52,121 nucleotides of DNA. Source: Candidatus Omnitrophota bacterium (GTDB lineage Bacteria; Omnitrophota; Gorgyraeia; Zapsychrales; Zapsychraceae). The notes beneath the pieces are model-generated. The model was not told the DNA's origin. It worked only from the letters and a program-made list of their open reading frames with translations, and did not search any database. The position numbers and the translations under genes were made by a program. Positions 23,805-31,865 of the stretch are shown piece after piece. Positions within the stretch are counted from its first letter, which is position 1. Every line of letters begins with the position of its first letter. Location of the stretch: assembly GCA_016931055.1 (NCBI GenBank), contig JAFGFL010000074.1, positions 1-52,121 on the forward strand, written 5' to 3'.

Positions 23805-23813
23805 GCCGCTACT

Positions 23814-24353
23814 ATGGAAGATCATTATAAAAAAATTATACAGTTGATCGGTGAGGACATAAACCGCCCCGGCATTAAATCCACTCCGAAGCGGGCCGCT
23901 ATGGCATTTAAGTATTTAACGGCCGGATACAAAGAAGACGTCGATAAAATCATCAATAACGCGCTTTTTGCTTCAGACAATGACGAAATGATCATTGTCA
24001 AAGACATCGAACTATACTCATTATGCGAACATCATCTCCTGCCGTTTTTCGGCAAATGTCATGTCGGATATTTGCCCAACGGTAAGATCATCGGCGTATC
24101 GAAAGTCGCGCGCGTGGTCGATGTCTATGCCCGCCGCCTGCAAGTCCAGGAAAACCTGACCCGGCAAATCGCCGAAACATTACTAAACCATACCAAAGCC
24201 AAAGGCGTCGGTGTCGTGATAGAAGCCAAACACCTCTGCATGATGATGCGCGGAGTGGAAAAGCAAAATTCCGTCATGATAACATCCTGCATGCTGGGTG
24301 TTTTCCGGTCAAAAAGTTCAACCCGCGCCGAGTTCCTAAGCTTGATCAAGTAA
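23814..24353 (+). CDS. folE: GTP cyclohydrolase I (FolE)
   Basis: FolE opens the GTP ring to make 7,8-dihydroneopterin triphosphate for folate. The 179-residue product shows the zinc ligands and active site: [20 protein letters not shown] (Cys71, His74), [20 protein letters not shown], and the third zinc cysteine Cys142 in [11 protein letters not shown]. It ends with the normal SSTRAEFL segment. The N-terminal extension of some FolE is absent, so it is near minimal length. The start lies about three bases after the predicted transcription start. A folM-like gene follows after eight bases, then folB. Confidence 0.95.
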   Translation: MEDHYKKIIQLIGEDINRPGIKSTPKRAAMAFKYLTAGYKEDVDKIINNALFASDNDEMIIVKDIELYSLCEHHLLPFFGKCHVGYLPNGKIIGVSKVARVVDVYARRLQVQENLTRQIAETLLNHTKAKGVGVVIEAKHLCMMMRGVEKQNSVMITSCMLGVFRSKSSTRAEFLSLIK

Positions 24354-24361
24354 ACTTTTCC

Positions 24362-25093
24362 ATGTCAAAAAGGCTGAAATTTCAAGGAGTTGCTCTTGTG
24401 ACTGGCGGCGCCAAACGGATCGGCAAATCTCTTTGTCTTTCCTTATCTGCGATCGGATACAAAATCGCTTTGCATTACAACACATCGGGCGTTGAGGCGC
24501 AAAGAGTCGCGGATACGATCCGGCGAAACGGCGGAACCTGCGAACTGTTCCCATGCGACCTTTGTGATTCCCGGCAAACATCCGAACTCATCCCAAGGAT
24601 TCTAAAGAAATTCTCGAGATTAAACGTATTGATTAATAATGCGTCCGTTTTTGATCCGGCGACCATAATGAATTTTGACGGACGCTCGTTGGACCGTCAC
24701 TTTGCGGTCAATTTCAAAGCCCCATATGTTTTAACTGCCTGTTTCGCTAAATTGTGCAAAAAAGGAAATATTGTTAACCTCTTAGACGCTCACATCATCC
24801 ATAATAAGACGTCCTATACCAATTACTTATTATCAAAAAAAGCCCTTTGCGAATTCACAAAATTATCTGCAGTCGAGCTCGCCCCGCATATCCGCGTTAA
24901 CGGTATAGCCCCGGGGCTCATCTTTCCGCCGATTGGCGCAAAATCCGGCTACCTGGAAGGGCTCGCAAAAAAGGTCCCCTTAAAAAGAAAAGGGGACGTT
25001 ACGCAAATCGCACAATCGGTCAAATTTTTGTTGGATAATCCCTACTTGACGGGACAGATTATCTTTAATGACGGCGGAGAGCATTTGATTTAA
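24362..25093 (+). CDS. folM: Pteridine reductase/FolM-type short-chain dehydrogenase
   Basis: The 243-residue SDR has the NADPH motif VTGGAKRIGKS (13-23) and INNAS. The catalytic set is Asp142, Tyr155, Lys159: the usual SDR serine is replaced by aspartate 13 residues before the tyrosine, in VNLLDAHI, just as in pteridine reductase PTR1 (Asp181, Tyr194, Lys198). This and its place between folE and folB argue for dihydromonapterin/dihydrofolate reductase activity (FolM) rather than FabG activity. It could serve as the dihydrofolate reductase if folA is missing, which the window cannot show. An arginine/lysine (AKRIG) after the glycines fits NADPH preference. Confidence 0.78.
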   Translation: MSKRLKFQGVALVTGGAKRIGKSLCLSLSAIGYKIALHYNTSGVEAQRVADTIRRNGGTCELFPCDLCDSRQTSELIPRILKKFSRLNVLINNASVFDPATIMNFDGRSLDRHFAVNFKAPYVLTACFAKLCKKGNIVNLLDAHIIHNKTSYTNYLLSKKALCEFTKLSAVELAPHIRVNGIAPGLIFPPIGAKSGYLEGLAKKVPLKRKGDVTQIAQSVKFLLDNPYLTGQIIFNDGGEHLI

Positions 25094-25142
25094 TAGTAAA
25101 GAGGGAAGCAAATAGCAGGAAGGGAAAAAAGGAAGAGATTCA

Positions 25143-25499
25143 ATGGCAACCATACGTATCACAAACTTAAAACTGCGTGCCGTGATCGGAACTAACGATT
25201 GGGAGCGAGAGTGCAAGCAGGATGTGATTATCAATATCAGGATTGATTTTGACGCCTCAAAAGCCTCTCTAAGCGATAATATCAAAGACACCATTGATTA
25301 TAAAGCCATAACCAAAGACATTATCCAGGATGTCGAATCCTCACAGTACTTCCTATTGGAAAAACTCGCAAAAAGCATTTTAAAGATTGTCATGAAGAAC
25401 CCTTTGGCCATAGAAACAACCGTTCGTGTGGATAAACCGCTGGCCCTGCGCTTTACAGACTCCGTTTCGGTCGAAATAAGTGAAAAACGAGAATCATGA
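25143..25499 (+). CDS. folB: Dihydroneopterin aldolase (FolB)
   Basis: The 118-residue T-fold protein has the expected start IRITNLKLRAVIGTNDWERE (normally L-x-L-x-x-x-x-G-x-x-x-x-E), then INIRIDFD, the DTIDYKAITKDI motif, and FLLEKLAKSI with the catalytic-region lysine. It cleaves dihydroneopterin to 6-hydroxymethyl-dihydropterin. Shine-Dalgarno GGAAGAG lies before the ATG. folK, the next step, is not directly downstream in intact form but at 46595; a possible folK fragment overlaps the folB stop. Confidence 0.88.
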   Translation: MATIRITNLKLRAVIGTNDWERECKQDVIINIRIDFDASKASLSDNIKDTIDYKAITKDIIQDVESSQYFLLEKLAKSILKIVMKNPLAIETTVRVDKPLALRFTDSVSVEISEKRES

Positions 25500-25642
25500 A
25501 TATCGTAGCGGTGGCTTTAGGAGCGAATAAAGAACCTGAGAAAAATAAAACGGAACTATCTAAAACAAAATGTATTGCAGCTTATTCCGGATTTGCCCTA
25601 TTAGCCTTCCATAAAGAGATCATAACATGTTCGGTTACTTAA
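25496..25642 (+). pseudogene. 48-codon frame resembling a truncated FolK N-terminus
   Basis: The frame overlaps the folB stop (ATGA) and reads MNIVAVALGANKEPEKNKTE, then loses likeness to anything known and ends inside fxsA. A/G-x-G-S/A-N near the N-terminus is the FolK opening (compare YLGIGSNLGDRQKN in the intact FolK at 46595), and folB-folK is a common gene order. I infer a decayed folK left after the functional copy moved or was acquired elsewhere. The evidence is one short motif plus position. Confidence 0.25.
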
Positions 25643-26058
25643 TCTTATTGTTTACGATTTTACCAGCCCTTGAACTGGCCCTTCTGCTCAAAATCGGTTC
25701 AAATATTGGGGTTGGGAACACTTTACTCATTATCATTTTGACTGGCGTTCTTGGGGCCTATTTGGCAAGGCTGCAAGGGTTCTGTGTATTAAGGAAGATC
25801 CAGGATGACCTTAACCTGGGAATTTTGCCCAATGACCAGTTAATGGATGGGCTCTTGATCCTTGCAGGAGGGATCCTCCTGTTGACACCTGGCTTCATTA
25901 CAGACACGTTCGGATTCATGTTTTTGATCCCCTGGGCCCGGTCACTCATAAAGAAGAGGATCAGATCGAAGTTCGAAAAAATGATCGCCAAAGGACAAAT
26001 TATTACTCTTACACCGTTTTATCGTTCTAATGATCATTATGATGATATTGATATATAA
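25627..26058 (+). CDS. fxsA: FxsA-family membrane protein
   Basis: The 143-residue protein has hydrophobic segments at about 2-22, 28-45 and 72-103 and the family markers LPALELALLLKIGSNIG, GxxLAR-like LGAYLARLQG, and the loop GGILLLTPGFITDTFGF, then LIPWARSLI. E. coli FxsA overproduction relieves phage F exclusion by PifA; the natural function is unknown. The cytoplasmic tail is charged and ends in a short acidic DDIDI. It stands after the pterin genes with a weak AAAGAG binding site. Confidence 0.88.
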   Translation: MFGYLILLFTILPALELALLLKIGSNIGVGNTLLIIILTGVLGAYLARLQGFCVLRKIQDDLNLGILPNDQLMDGLLILAGGILLLTPGFITDTFGFMFLIPWARSLIKKRIRSKFEKMIAKGQIITLTPFYRSNDHYDDIDI

Positions 26059-26069
26059 GCATTTTTTGC

Positions 26070-26097
26070 TTGCAAATGGAGTTTTAGTTGATATCAT
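26070..26097 (+). promoter_or_regulatory. Putative fab operon promoter
   Basis: TTGCAA (26070-26075), 16 bp, TATCAT (26092-26097), 47 bp before the fabG ATG, which has its own GGAG binding site. Confidence 0.35.
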
Positions 26098-26144
26098 AAG
26101 CACTAATCGCAAAAGAGAAGAATAATCATTGGAGAAAGAAAGCC

Positions 26145-26885
26145 ATGAGTTTCAAAGATGAAGTCGTTATGGTGACTGGCGCATCGCGCGGTATCGGGAA
26201 AGAAATCGCCCAATCGTTTGCCAAAGAAGGGGCGAAGGTCATGATTATCGATATTAGCGCTGAATTGGCCGAAGAGGTAAAGGAAGAACTGACCGGGAAA
26301 GGCCTGAAGGCCGAAAGCTTCTGCTGCGACGTAACAAACATGCAAAATGTGCAAGAAATCGTCACGAAAATTCTTGACAAATATAAGAGGATTGATATAT
26401 TAGTTAACAACGCGGGCATTACGAAGGACAATTTGCTTCTTCGGATGACTGAAAGCGATTGGGACGCCGTTGTTAACGTAAATCTGCGCGGGACTTTTGT
26501 CTGCACAAAGGCTGTCACAAAAACCATGATGAAAGCCCGAAAAGGGCGGATCATCAATATTGCCTCGATCATTGGAATACGCGGAAACACCGGTCAAGCC
26601 AATTATGCCGCCTCAAAAGCAGGCATCATAGGTTTCACCAAATCGGTTGCGCGGGAATTGGGATCGCGCGGTATTACCGCTAATGCCATCGCGCCAGGAT
26701 ATATCCAGACAGCCATGACGGCGAAACTGGATGACAATGTCCGTGAAGAACTGCTCAAACAAATCCCTCTTGGGTTCTTGGGAACAGCAACAGATGTTGC
26801 CGGCGCTTGCCTTTTTCTTGCATCGGATGACGCAAGGTATATTACAGGACAAACGATCGTAGTTGATGGCGGAATGGCCATGTAA
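26145..26885 (+). CDS. fabG: 3-oxoacyl-ACP reductase FabG
   Basis: The 246-residue SDR has the NADPH motif TGASRGIGKE (11-20), VNNAGITKDNLLLRM (the ITKDNLL stretch is typical of FabG), and catalytic Ser141, Tyr154, Lys158 in IASIIGIRGNTGQANYAASK. It ends YITGQTIVVDGGMAM. It reduces beta-ketoacyl-ACP in fatty acid elongation. The gene order fabG-acpP-fabF is the standard FAS II arrangement, which settles the choice among SDR functions. Confidence 0.95.
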   Translation: MSFKDEVVMVTGASRGIGKEIAQSFAKEGAKVMIIDISAELAEEVKEELTGKGLKAESFCCDVTNMQNVQEIVTKILDKYKRIDILVNNAGITKDNLLLRMTESDWDAVVNVNLRGTFVCTKAVTKTMMKARKGRIINIASIIGIRGNTGQANYAASKAGIIGFTKSVARELGSRGITANAIAPGYIQTAMTAKLDDNVREELLKQIPLGFLGTATDVAGACLFLASDDARYITGQTIVVDGGMAM

Positions 26886-26918
26886 CTATTTGTGCAGGTT
26901 AAAAAAGGAGGAGAATTA

Positions 26919-27161
26919 ATGGCAGTCGAAGAAAGAATAAAGTCAATCATTGCAGAGCAACTTGGTGTCAAGCCAGAAGAAGTGACGCCCGAAGCATCGT
27001 TCATTGATGACTTGGGCGCTGATTCCCTCGATACCGTTGAGCTCATCATGGCGTTAGAGGAAGAATTCGGCGTTGAAATTCCTGATGAAGATGCCGAAAA
27101 AATGACCTGTGTCGGTGATGCCATCAAATACATCAACGAAAAAGCTCCTCAAAAAGATTAG
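26919..27161 (+). CDS. acpP: Acyl carrier protein AcpP
   Basis: The 80-residue acidic helical protein carries phosphopantetheine on Ser36 in [20 protein letters not shown], the hallmark of fatty-acid ACP. The end (ISDEDAEKM-like [19 protein letters not shown]) is typical. Start ATG 26919 has AAAGGAGGAG directly upstream; an earlier in-frame TTG is rejected. The strong binding site fits the high abundance of ACP. A GC-rich stem-loop follows before fabF. Confidence 0.97.
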   Translation: MAVEERIKSIIAEQLGVKPEEVTPEASFIDDLGADSLDTVELIMALEEEFGVEIPDEDAEKMTCVGDAIKYINEKAPQKD

Positions 27162-27197
27162 ATCATCCGCGATAAAGTATTCGTTTTATCGTTATTA

Positions 27198-27226
27198 CAA
27201 TGCCTCGGCGTGTCGCCGGGGCCTTG
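27198..27226 (+). terminator. Stable GC-rich stem-loop between acpP and fabF
   Basis: GCCTCGGCG (27202-27210), TGT loop, CGCCGGGGC (27214-27222), nine pairs including one G-U, extended by CAA/TTG outside. Only a short T-poor tail (TATTATTA) follows, so it may be an attenuator or an mRNA-protecting 3' end for acpP rather than a full terminator. Confidence 0.45.
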
Positions 27227-27248
27227 TATTATTAGGTAGGTTCACATC

Positions 27249-28493
27249 ATGGAAAAAAATCGCGTTGTCATAACAGGCCTGGGAGTCATCTCTCCGGTTG
27301 GTTGCGGGACAGGGAAATTTTGGAAAGCCATCGTCGCGGGGAAAAGCGGCATCGGCCCCATCACGCGTTTTGACGCCACCGGATTTGACTGCCGGATTGC
27401 GGGTGAAGTGAAAGATTACAATCCCCTTGACCATTTTTCAACCAAAGACACGCGCAATCTTGCTTCTTTTGTCCAATTCGCAATCGTCAGCAGCAACGAA
27501 GCCATCGCCCATGCGCAACTTGACTTAAACCATATTGATCTGAACCGCGTCGGCGTGTTCATCGGCTCAGGGATCGGCAGCATCCGATCGATACAAGAAG
27601 AATATCAGAAATTCCTGGACAAAGGGCCCCAAAAAATAAGTCCGCACTTCATCCCAAAAATCATCATTAATGAGGCGGCCGGCCAAGTTTCGATCCGCAC
27701 GGGAGCGCGCGGGCTTTCCACTTGCATTACCACAGCCTGTTCGACAGCGACCAATGCGATTGGAGATGCTTTCAGGTTCATACAATACGGTGATGCTGAC
27801 GTCATGATCGCGGGCGGCACAGAAAGCGCCACCACAGTCCTCAGTATCGGCGGTTTTTGCGCGTTAAGAGCCCTGACCCAGCACAATGACGAGCCGGAAA
27901 AAGCATCAAGGCCGTTTGACTTGAATCGTGACGGTTTCATCATGGCCGAGGGAGCCGGCGTGGCCATCCTGGAATCTTTAGAGCACGCCAAAATGCGCGG
28001 CGCGCCTATCTTGGCGGAAATGGTCGGCTATGGCCGGACTTCTGATGCCTTTCACATCACCGCGCCCGAACCGACCGGCGAAGGGGCCGCGCGCGCCATG
28101 GAACTTGCCATAAAGGACGCCGGTTTGGCTCCAAAAGACATTTCCTATATTAACGCGCACGGGACATCGACCAAACTCAATGATATGGTTGAAACGCTTG
28201 CGATTAAGACTGTTTTCAAAGGCCATGCGAAGAATGTCCCGGTCAGTTCAACAAAATCGATGACCGGCCACTTATTAGGAGCCGCCGGCGGCATTGAATT
28301 CGCAGCTTGTGTCTGCGCCATCCGAGATAATGTTGTGCCGCCCACAATCAATTACGAAACGCCTGACCCGGATTGCGACCTCGATTATGTCCCGAATACA
28401 GCGCGGAAAGTCCAGGTCACAGCAGCTATGTCAAATTCACTCGGATTTGGCGGGCATAATGCAAGTATCATTATGAAGAAGTTTCAGGAATAA
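27249..28493 (+). CDS. fabF: 3-oxoacyl-ACP synthase II FabF
   Basis: The 414-residue condensing enzyme has nucleophile Cys164 (TTACSTATNAIGDA), His304 (NAHGTSTKLND) and Lys336/His341 (STKSMTGHLLGAAG), with the FIGSGIGSI motif and the FAF/GFGG C-terminal loop SLGFGGHNASI. It elongates acyl-ACP with malonyl-ACP. Full length and start (VVITGLGVISPVG) are normal. It follows acpP after a stem-loop gap of 87 bp. Confidence 0.96.
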   Translation: MEKNRVVITGLGVISPVGCGTGKFWKAIVAGKSGIGPITRFDATGFDCRIAGEVKDYNPLDHFSTKDTRNLASFVQFAIVSSNEAIAHAQLDLNHIDLNRVGVFIGSGIGSIRSIQEEYQKFLDKGPQKISPHFIPKIIINEAAGQVSIRTGARGLSTCITTACSTATNAIGDAFRFIQYGDADVMIAGGTESATTVLSIGGFCALRALTQHNDEPEKASRPFDLNRDGFIMAEGAGVAILESLEHAKMRGAPILAEMVGYGRTSDAFHITAPEPTGEGAARAMELAIKDAGLAPKDISYINAHGTSTKLNDMVETLAIKTVFKGHAKNVPVSSTKSMTGHLLGAAGGIEFAACVCAIRDNVVPPTINYETPDPDCDLDYVPNTARKVQVTAAMSNSLGFGGHNASIIMKKFQE

Positions 28494-28537
28494 CAGAGCG
28501 GATAGAAATCCATTAAACAAAAAAGGGGCCCGAATTC

Positions 28538-29593
28538 ATGAATCATTACAAAATTGCAGTCATCCCGGGAGATGGGACCGGAACCGAAGTCGTCAACGAA
28601 GGCCTGAAGGTTTTAAAAGCCGTTAGCCAGAAATGCGGATTCAAATATGAAACCGTGACTTATGACTTCGGAGGGGAGCGGTACTTAAGGACCAAGGAAG
28701 TCCTTCCAGAATCGGCCATTAACGAACTGAGGACATTCGATGCGATCTATTTGGGTGCTATCGGGCACCCGGATGTCAAACCCGGGATCCTGGAAAAAGG
28801 TATTTTGCTGAAATTGCGTTTTGACCTGGACCAATACATCAATTTAAGGCCTGTCCAGCTTTACGATGAACGCTTTTGCCCTTTGAAAAACAAAAAACCC
28901 GAACACATTAATTTTACCGTAGTCCGCGAAAATTCCGAGGGCCTTTATAAAGGACTGGGAGAATTTAAAAACAAGGGGACCCCAAATGAGGTTGCCCTGC
29001 AAATCTCCCATAATACCCGCAAAGGGGTTGAGCGCTGTATCCGCTACGCTTTTGAGCACACAAGGGAATACGGTAGAAAAAAAATGCTGACGTTGTGCGG
29101 CAAGACGAATGTTTTAACGTACGCCTGGGATTTATGGGAAAGGACCTATTACGAGGTCGCGAAAGAATATCCGGAGATCAAAACGGATTATGCCCACGTG
29201 GACGCGACCACCATGTGGTTCGTCAAGAACCCGGAATGGTTTGATGTGATCGTTACGGACAACATGTTCGGAGACATCATCACGGACCTCGGGGCCATGA
29301 TCCAAGGAGGCATGGGCGTGGCCGCGGGAGGGAACATCAACCCGGAAGGTGTTTCCATGTTTGAGCCTATCGGCGGTTCGGCGCCAAAATACACGGGAAA
29401 AAATGTCATCAATCCGCTAGCTGCCATATGCGCGCTGGCCATGCTCCTTAAAGAAATCGGGGAAAAAGAGGCCGGCATTGCCATAGAAGAATCGGTTAAA
29501 AAAGTCATCAAAACGAAACTTGAAGACATGGCAGCTGGGAAAATGGGATACTCAACCTCAGAAGTGGGAGATTTGGTCGTTCATCATTTATAA
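28538..29593 (+). CDS. leuB: 3-isopropylmalate dehydrogenase (LeuB), actinobacterial-like type
   Basis: The 351-residue beta-decarboxylating dehydrogenase starts IAVIPGDGTGTEVVNEGLKV and has LKLRFDLDQYINLRPVQLY, VVRENSEGLYKG, GKTNVL (Lys), and metal-binding aspartates in VDATTMWFV and DNMFGDIITDLGA. LRFDLDQYINLRP resembles LeuB of the actinobacterial kind and related malate/tartrate dehydrogenases. The NAD loop reads FEPIGGSAPKYTGKN, with Gly where most LeuB have His. LeuB is the best call; a 2-hydroxyacid dehydrogenase of another substrate is possible. leuA, leuC and leuD are not in the window. AAAAGGGG precedes the ATG. Confidence 0.8.
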   Translation: MNHYKIAVIPGDGTGTEVVNEGLKVLKAVSQKCGFKYETVTYDFGGERYLRTKEVLPESAINELRTFDAIYLGAIGHPDVKPGILEKGILLKLRFDLDQYINLRPVQLYDERFCPLKNKKPEHINFTVVRENSEGLYKGLGEFKNKGTPNEVALQISHNTRKGVERCIRYAFEHTREYGRKKMLTLCGKTNVLTYAWDLWERTYYEVAKEYPEIKTDYAHVDATTMWFVKNPEWFDVIVTDNMFGDIITDLGAMIQGGMGVAAGGNINPEGVSMFEPIGGSAPKYTGKNVINPLAAICALAMLLKEIGEKEAGIAIEESVKKVIKTKLEDMAAGKMGYSTSEVGDLVVHHL

Positions 29594-29649
29594 GCGGTCT
29601 TATGCTCGCCTGGCCGTTTAACGCCGAATTAAATCATAGAGGAAATGCT

Positions 29650-30642
29650 ATGCGAAAATACAATGTTGCGATAGTCGGCATCCGTGGCGCCGTTGGTCAG
29701 GAGATGCTTAAGATCTTACGGGAGCGCAAGTTCCCTTATGACCAATTAAAGCTCATTTCAACTTCCATTGAGCAAGATGCGACAGATGCCGAAGGAAACC
29801 GTATCGAAAAGATAAACAAAGATTCATTTAAAGGCGTTCATATCGGTTTATTCTCACCGGGTGCTGCTGTCAGTAAGATCTGGGCCCCAATCGCGGCAAA
29901 GGCCGGCTGTATTGTCATTGATAATACCAGCCAGTTCCGCATGGACAAAGATGTCCCTTTGGTTGTCCCGGAAGTCAATCCGGAGGAAATCAAGAATCAT
30001 AAGGGGATCATCGCCAATCCAAACTGCTCCACAATCCAAATGGTCGTCGTCCTAAAACCATTGCACGATTACGCCAAGATTAAGAGAATCGTCGTTTCGA
30101 CCTATCAATCGGTATCGGGCGCGGGTTCGGAAGCCATCGAGGAACTTCAGAAACAGTCCAAGGACCCTTCTTATCCGCCGGCAAAATTCCCGCATCCGAT
30201 CGCCTTCAACATGCTTCCACACATCGATGTGTTCCAGCCGAACTTCTACACGAAGGAAGAAGTGAAAATGAAAAACGAAACGCAAAAGATCCTCAAGGAC
30301 AAATCGATTAAGGTCACGGCAACGTGCGTGCGTGTTCCTGTCATCCGCTCGCACAGCGAATCGGTCAATATCGAGACGGAAAGGAAAATCACCCGGGAGA
30401 AAGCGATCAAACTGCTTTCGAAAGCCCCCGGGGTCATCGTTGTTGACGATGTCACAAAAAACAAATATCCTTTACCGATTGATGCCGCGAATAAAGATGA
30501 AACATTTGTCGGCCGCATCCGGGAAGACGAGTCCATAAAAAACGGCCTGAACCTCTGGATTGTTTCCGACAATCTCCGTAAAGGGGCCGCCCTCAACGCA
30601 ATTCAAATCGCGGAAGAACTCATCAAAAGCGGGAATCTTTAA
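29650..30642 (+). CDS. asd: Aspartate-semialdehyde dehydrogenase
   Basis: The 330-residue enzyme reduces aspartyl phosphate to the semialdehyde, the branch point to lysine, methionine and threonine. It has the NADP motif GIRGAVGQEML, active-site Cys126 in ANPNCSTIQMV, the family segment QSVSGAGSEAIEEL, RVPVIRSHSESV, and the end SDNLRKGAALNAIQIAE. I use ATG 29650 (AGAGGAAA upstream); a start 16 codons earlier gives a non-family extension. Products feed DapA (43757) and MetX (7478). It is followed after 14 bp by an exported protein gene of unknown role. Confidence 0.94.
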   Translation: MRKYNVAIVGIRGAVGQEMLKILRERKFPYDQLKLISTSIEQDATDAEGNRIEKINKDSFKGVHIGLFSPGAAVSKIWAPIAAKAGCIVIDNTSQFRMDKDVPLVVPEVNPEEIKNHKGIIANPNCSTIQMVVVLKPLHDYAKIKRIVVSTYQSVSGAGSEAIEELQKQSKDPSYPPAKFPHPIAFNMLPHIDVFQPNFYTKEEVKMKNETQKILKDKSIKVTATCVRVPVIRSHSESVNIETERKITREKAIKLLSKAPGVIVVDDVTKNKYPLPIDAANKDETFVGRIREDESIKNGLNLWIVSDNLRKGAALNAIQIAEELIKSGNL

Positions 30643-30656
30643 TAACAATTTTCGAT

Positions 30657-31865
30657 ATGCGACGAACCAGACTTGTCCTAACTATATTTTCTTTGCTTTT
30701 ATTCTTCTGTTTTCCGATGCCCCTTCATGCTGACCTCAACAACATCCAGGTCATTGATCGTGATATGGCTCGCCGTGTCGATGAGCTTAAAGAACTCGGG
30801 GGTTATTCCTCTGAAGATTTTAATACGTGCCAGGTGACATGGACCACCCGTGCATTAGAAAAGACCGACCCGCACTCTTCATTTCAACCCCATGAAATAA
30901 CTTTCTTCTACGAAAACCACGAAATTATCAAGCTTATCAACTCGCGACATGAAAAAGCCGAAAGCGTCCAAGACCTTGGGGTCAACTGTCTTGAGTTCAA
31001 TAATTACGTGTATTTGTTTTTTGATACACTCGATTACGAAACAAGAGCCAAGTTCAGCCTTCCGGAGCTGTCTTATGTTGTTTATAGCTCTGATCAAGGC
31101 GTTTCTTGGTCGGGACTTAAAAGCCTGGATCCGTTCTCGATTAAAGAAAAATTTATTTTACAGCGAGACAAATTCAAACAATATATCAAAATATTCGGCA
31201 ATAATAAGAATCATGTTTTGAGCATTTTCAATTTACGAGATGAAACAACTTACCTCTTTGACCCGGAATTCAACATTCTCAATTCTGTTTCTGTCTACAA
31301 CCGTCTGACAAGTTTTGATTACCCGGCTGATTTTTATTGGCATAACGATATACTCTATTTGGTCCGCGGCAGTTGCGAAAAGGTGAGGGGAACCCTCCGA
31401 TGCCCCGGACGCTCATATATGGAAACCTCCAAGGATTTTGGCAAAACCTGGGAAAAGGGAACACTTCCCTTTATCAAAAAATCTTATTTTCTGACATTGA
31501 ATAATACGCTTTATCATTTTTTCTTCACTCCCTGCCCGTCAAGCTGGTTCGGCTTCATTCCCGCCATGGACCGTGCGTTTACATGCGGCTATCTGAAGGT
31601 CAGGACATTGCAGGAGAATGGGAAGTGGGGAAAACCGAAGATCCTAATTGATACCGTAGAACGGTTATTTGGCGTTTACAAAGACAAAAAACCAGTTTTT
31701 GTCTGGCAAGATTACCGTTTTCATAAAAGCCGCTTATGCGGTTTAATCCCATTAGTCGGTTGTATTGATTCGACCCCGTTTGTAGGCCCAACCGTTATTT
31801 ACGCCGGAGAATTGGACATAACAACCTGGAAGATTAATGAATCCATCATTTCCTACGAACAATGA
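30657..31865 (+). CDS. Exported Asp-box (BNR/sialidase-like propeller) protein of unknown function
   Basis: The 402-residue protein starts with a signal peptide (basic RRTR, hydrophobic LVLTIFSLLLFFCF, probable cleavage after LHA at 25). The mature part has two Asp-box motifs, SSDQGVSW (144-151) and SKDFGKTW (258-265), the S-x-D-x-G-x-x-W signature of sialidase-like beta-propellers. Beta-rich segments with aromatic residues fill the rest. There is no recognisable catalytic Arg triad, so sialidase activity is not claimed. Several cysteine pairs (for example 240/249) could form disulfides in the periplasm or outside the cell. It lies between asd and truA and overlaps truA by 29 bp, so it is co-expressed with cytoplasmic genes. 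I do not recognise a named family. Confidence 0.7.
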   Translation: MRRTRLVLTIFSLLLFFCFPMPLHADLNNIQVIDRDMARRVDELKELGGYSSEDFNTCQVTWTTRALEKTDPHSSFQPHEITFFYENHEIIKLINSRHEKAESVQDLGVNCLEFNNYVYLFFDTLDYETRAKFSLPELSYVVYSSDQGVSWSGLKSLDPFSIKEKFILQRDKFKQYIKIFGNNKNHVLSIFNLRDETTYLFDPEFNILNSVSVYNRLTSFDYPADFYWHNDILYLVRGSCEKVRGTLRCPGRSYMETSKDFGKTWEKGTLPFIKKSYFLTLNNTLYHFFFTPCPSSWFGFIPAMDRAFTCGYLKVRTLQENGKWGKPKILIDTVERLFGVYKDKKPVFVWQDYRFHKSRLCGLIPLVGCIDSTPFVGPTVIYAGELDITTWKINESIISYEQ

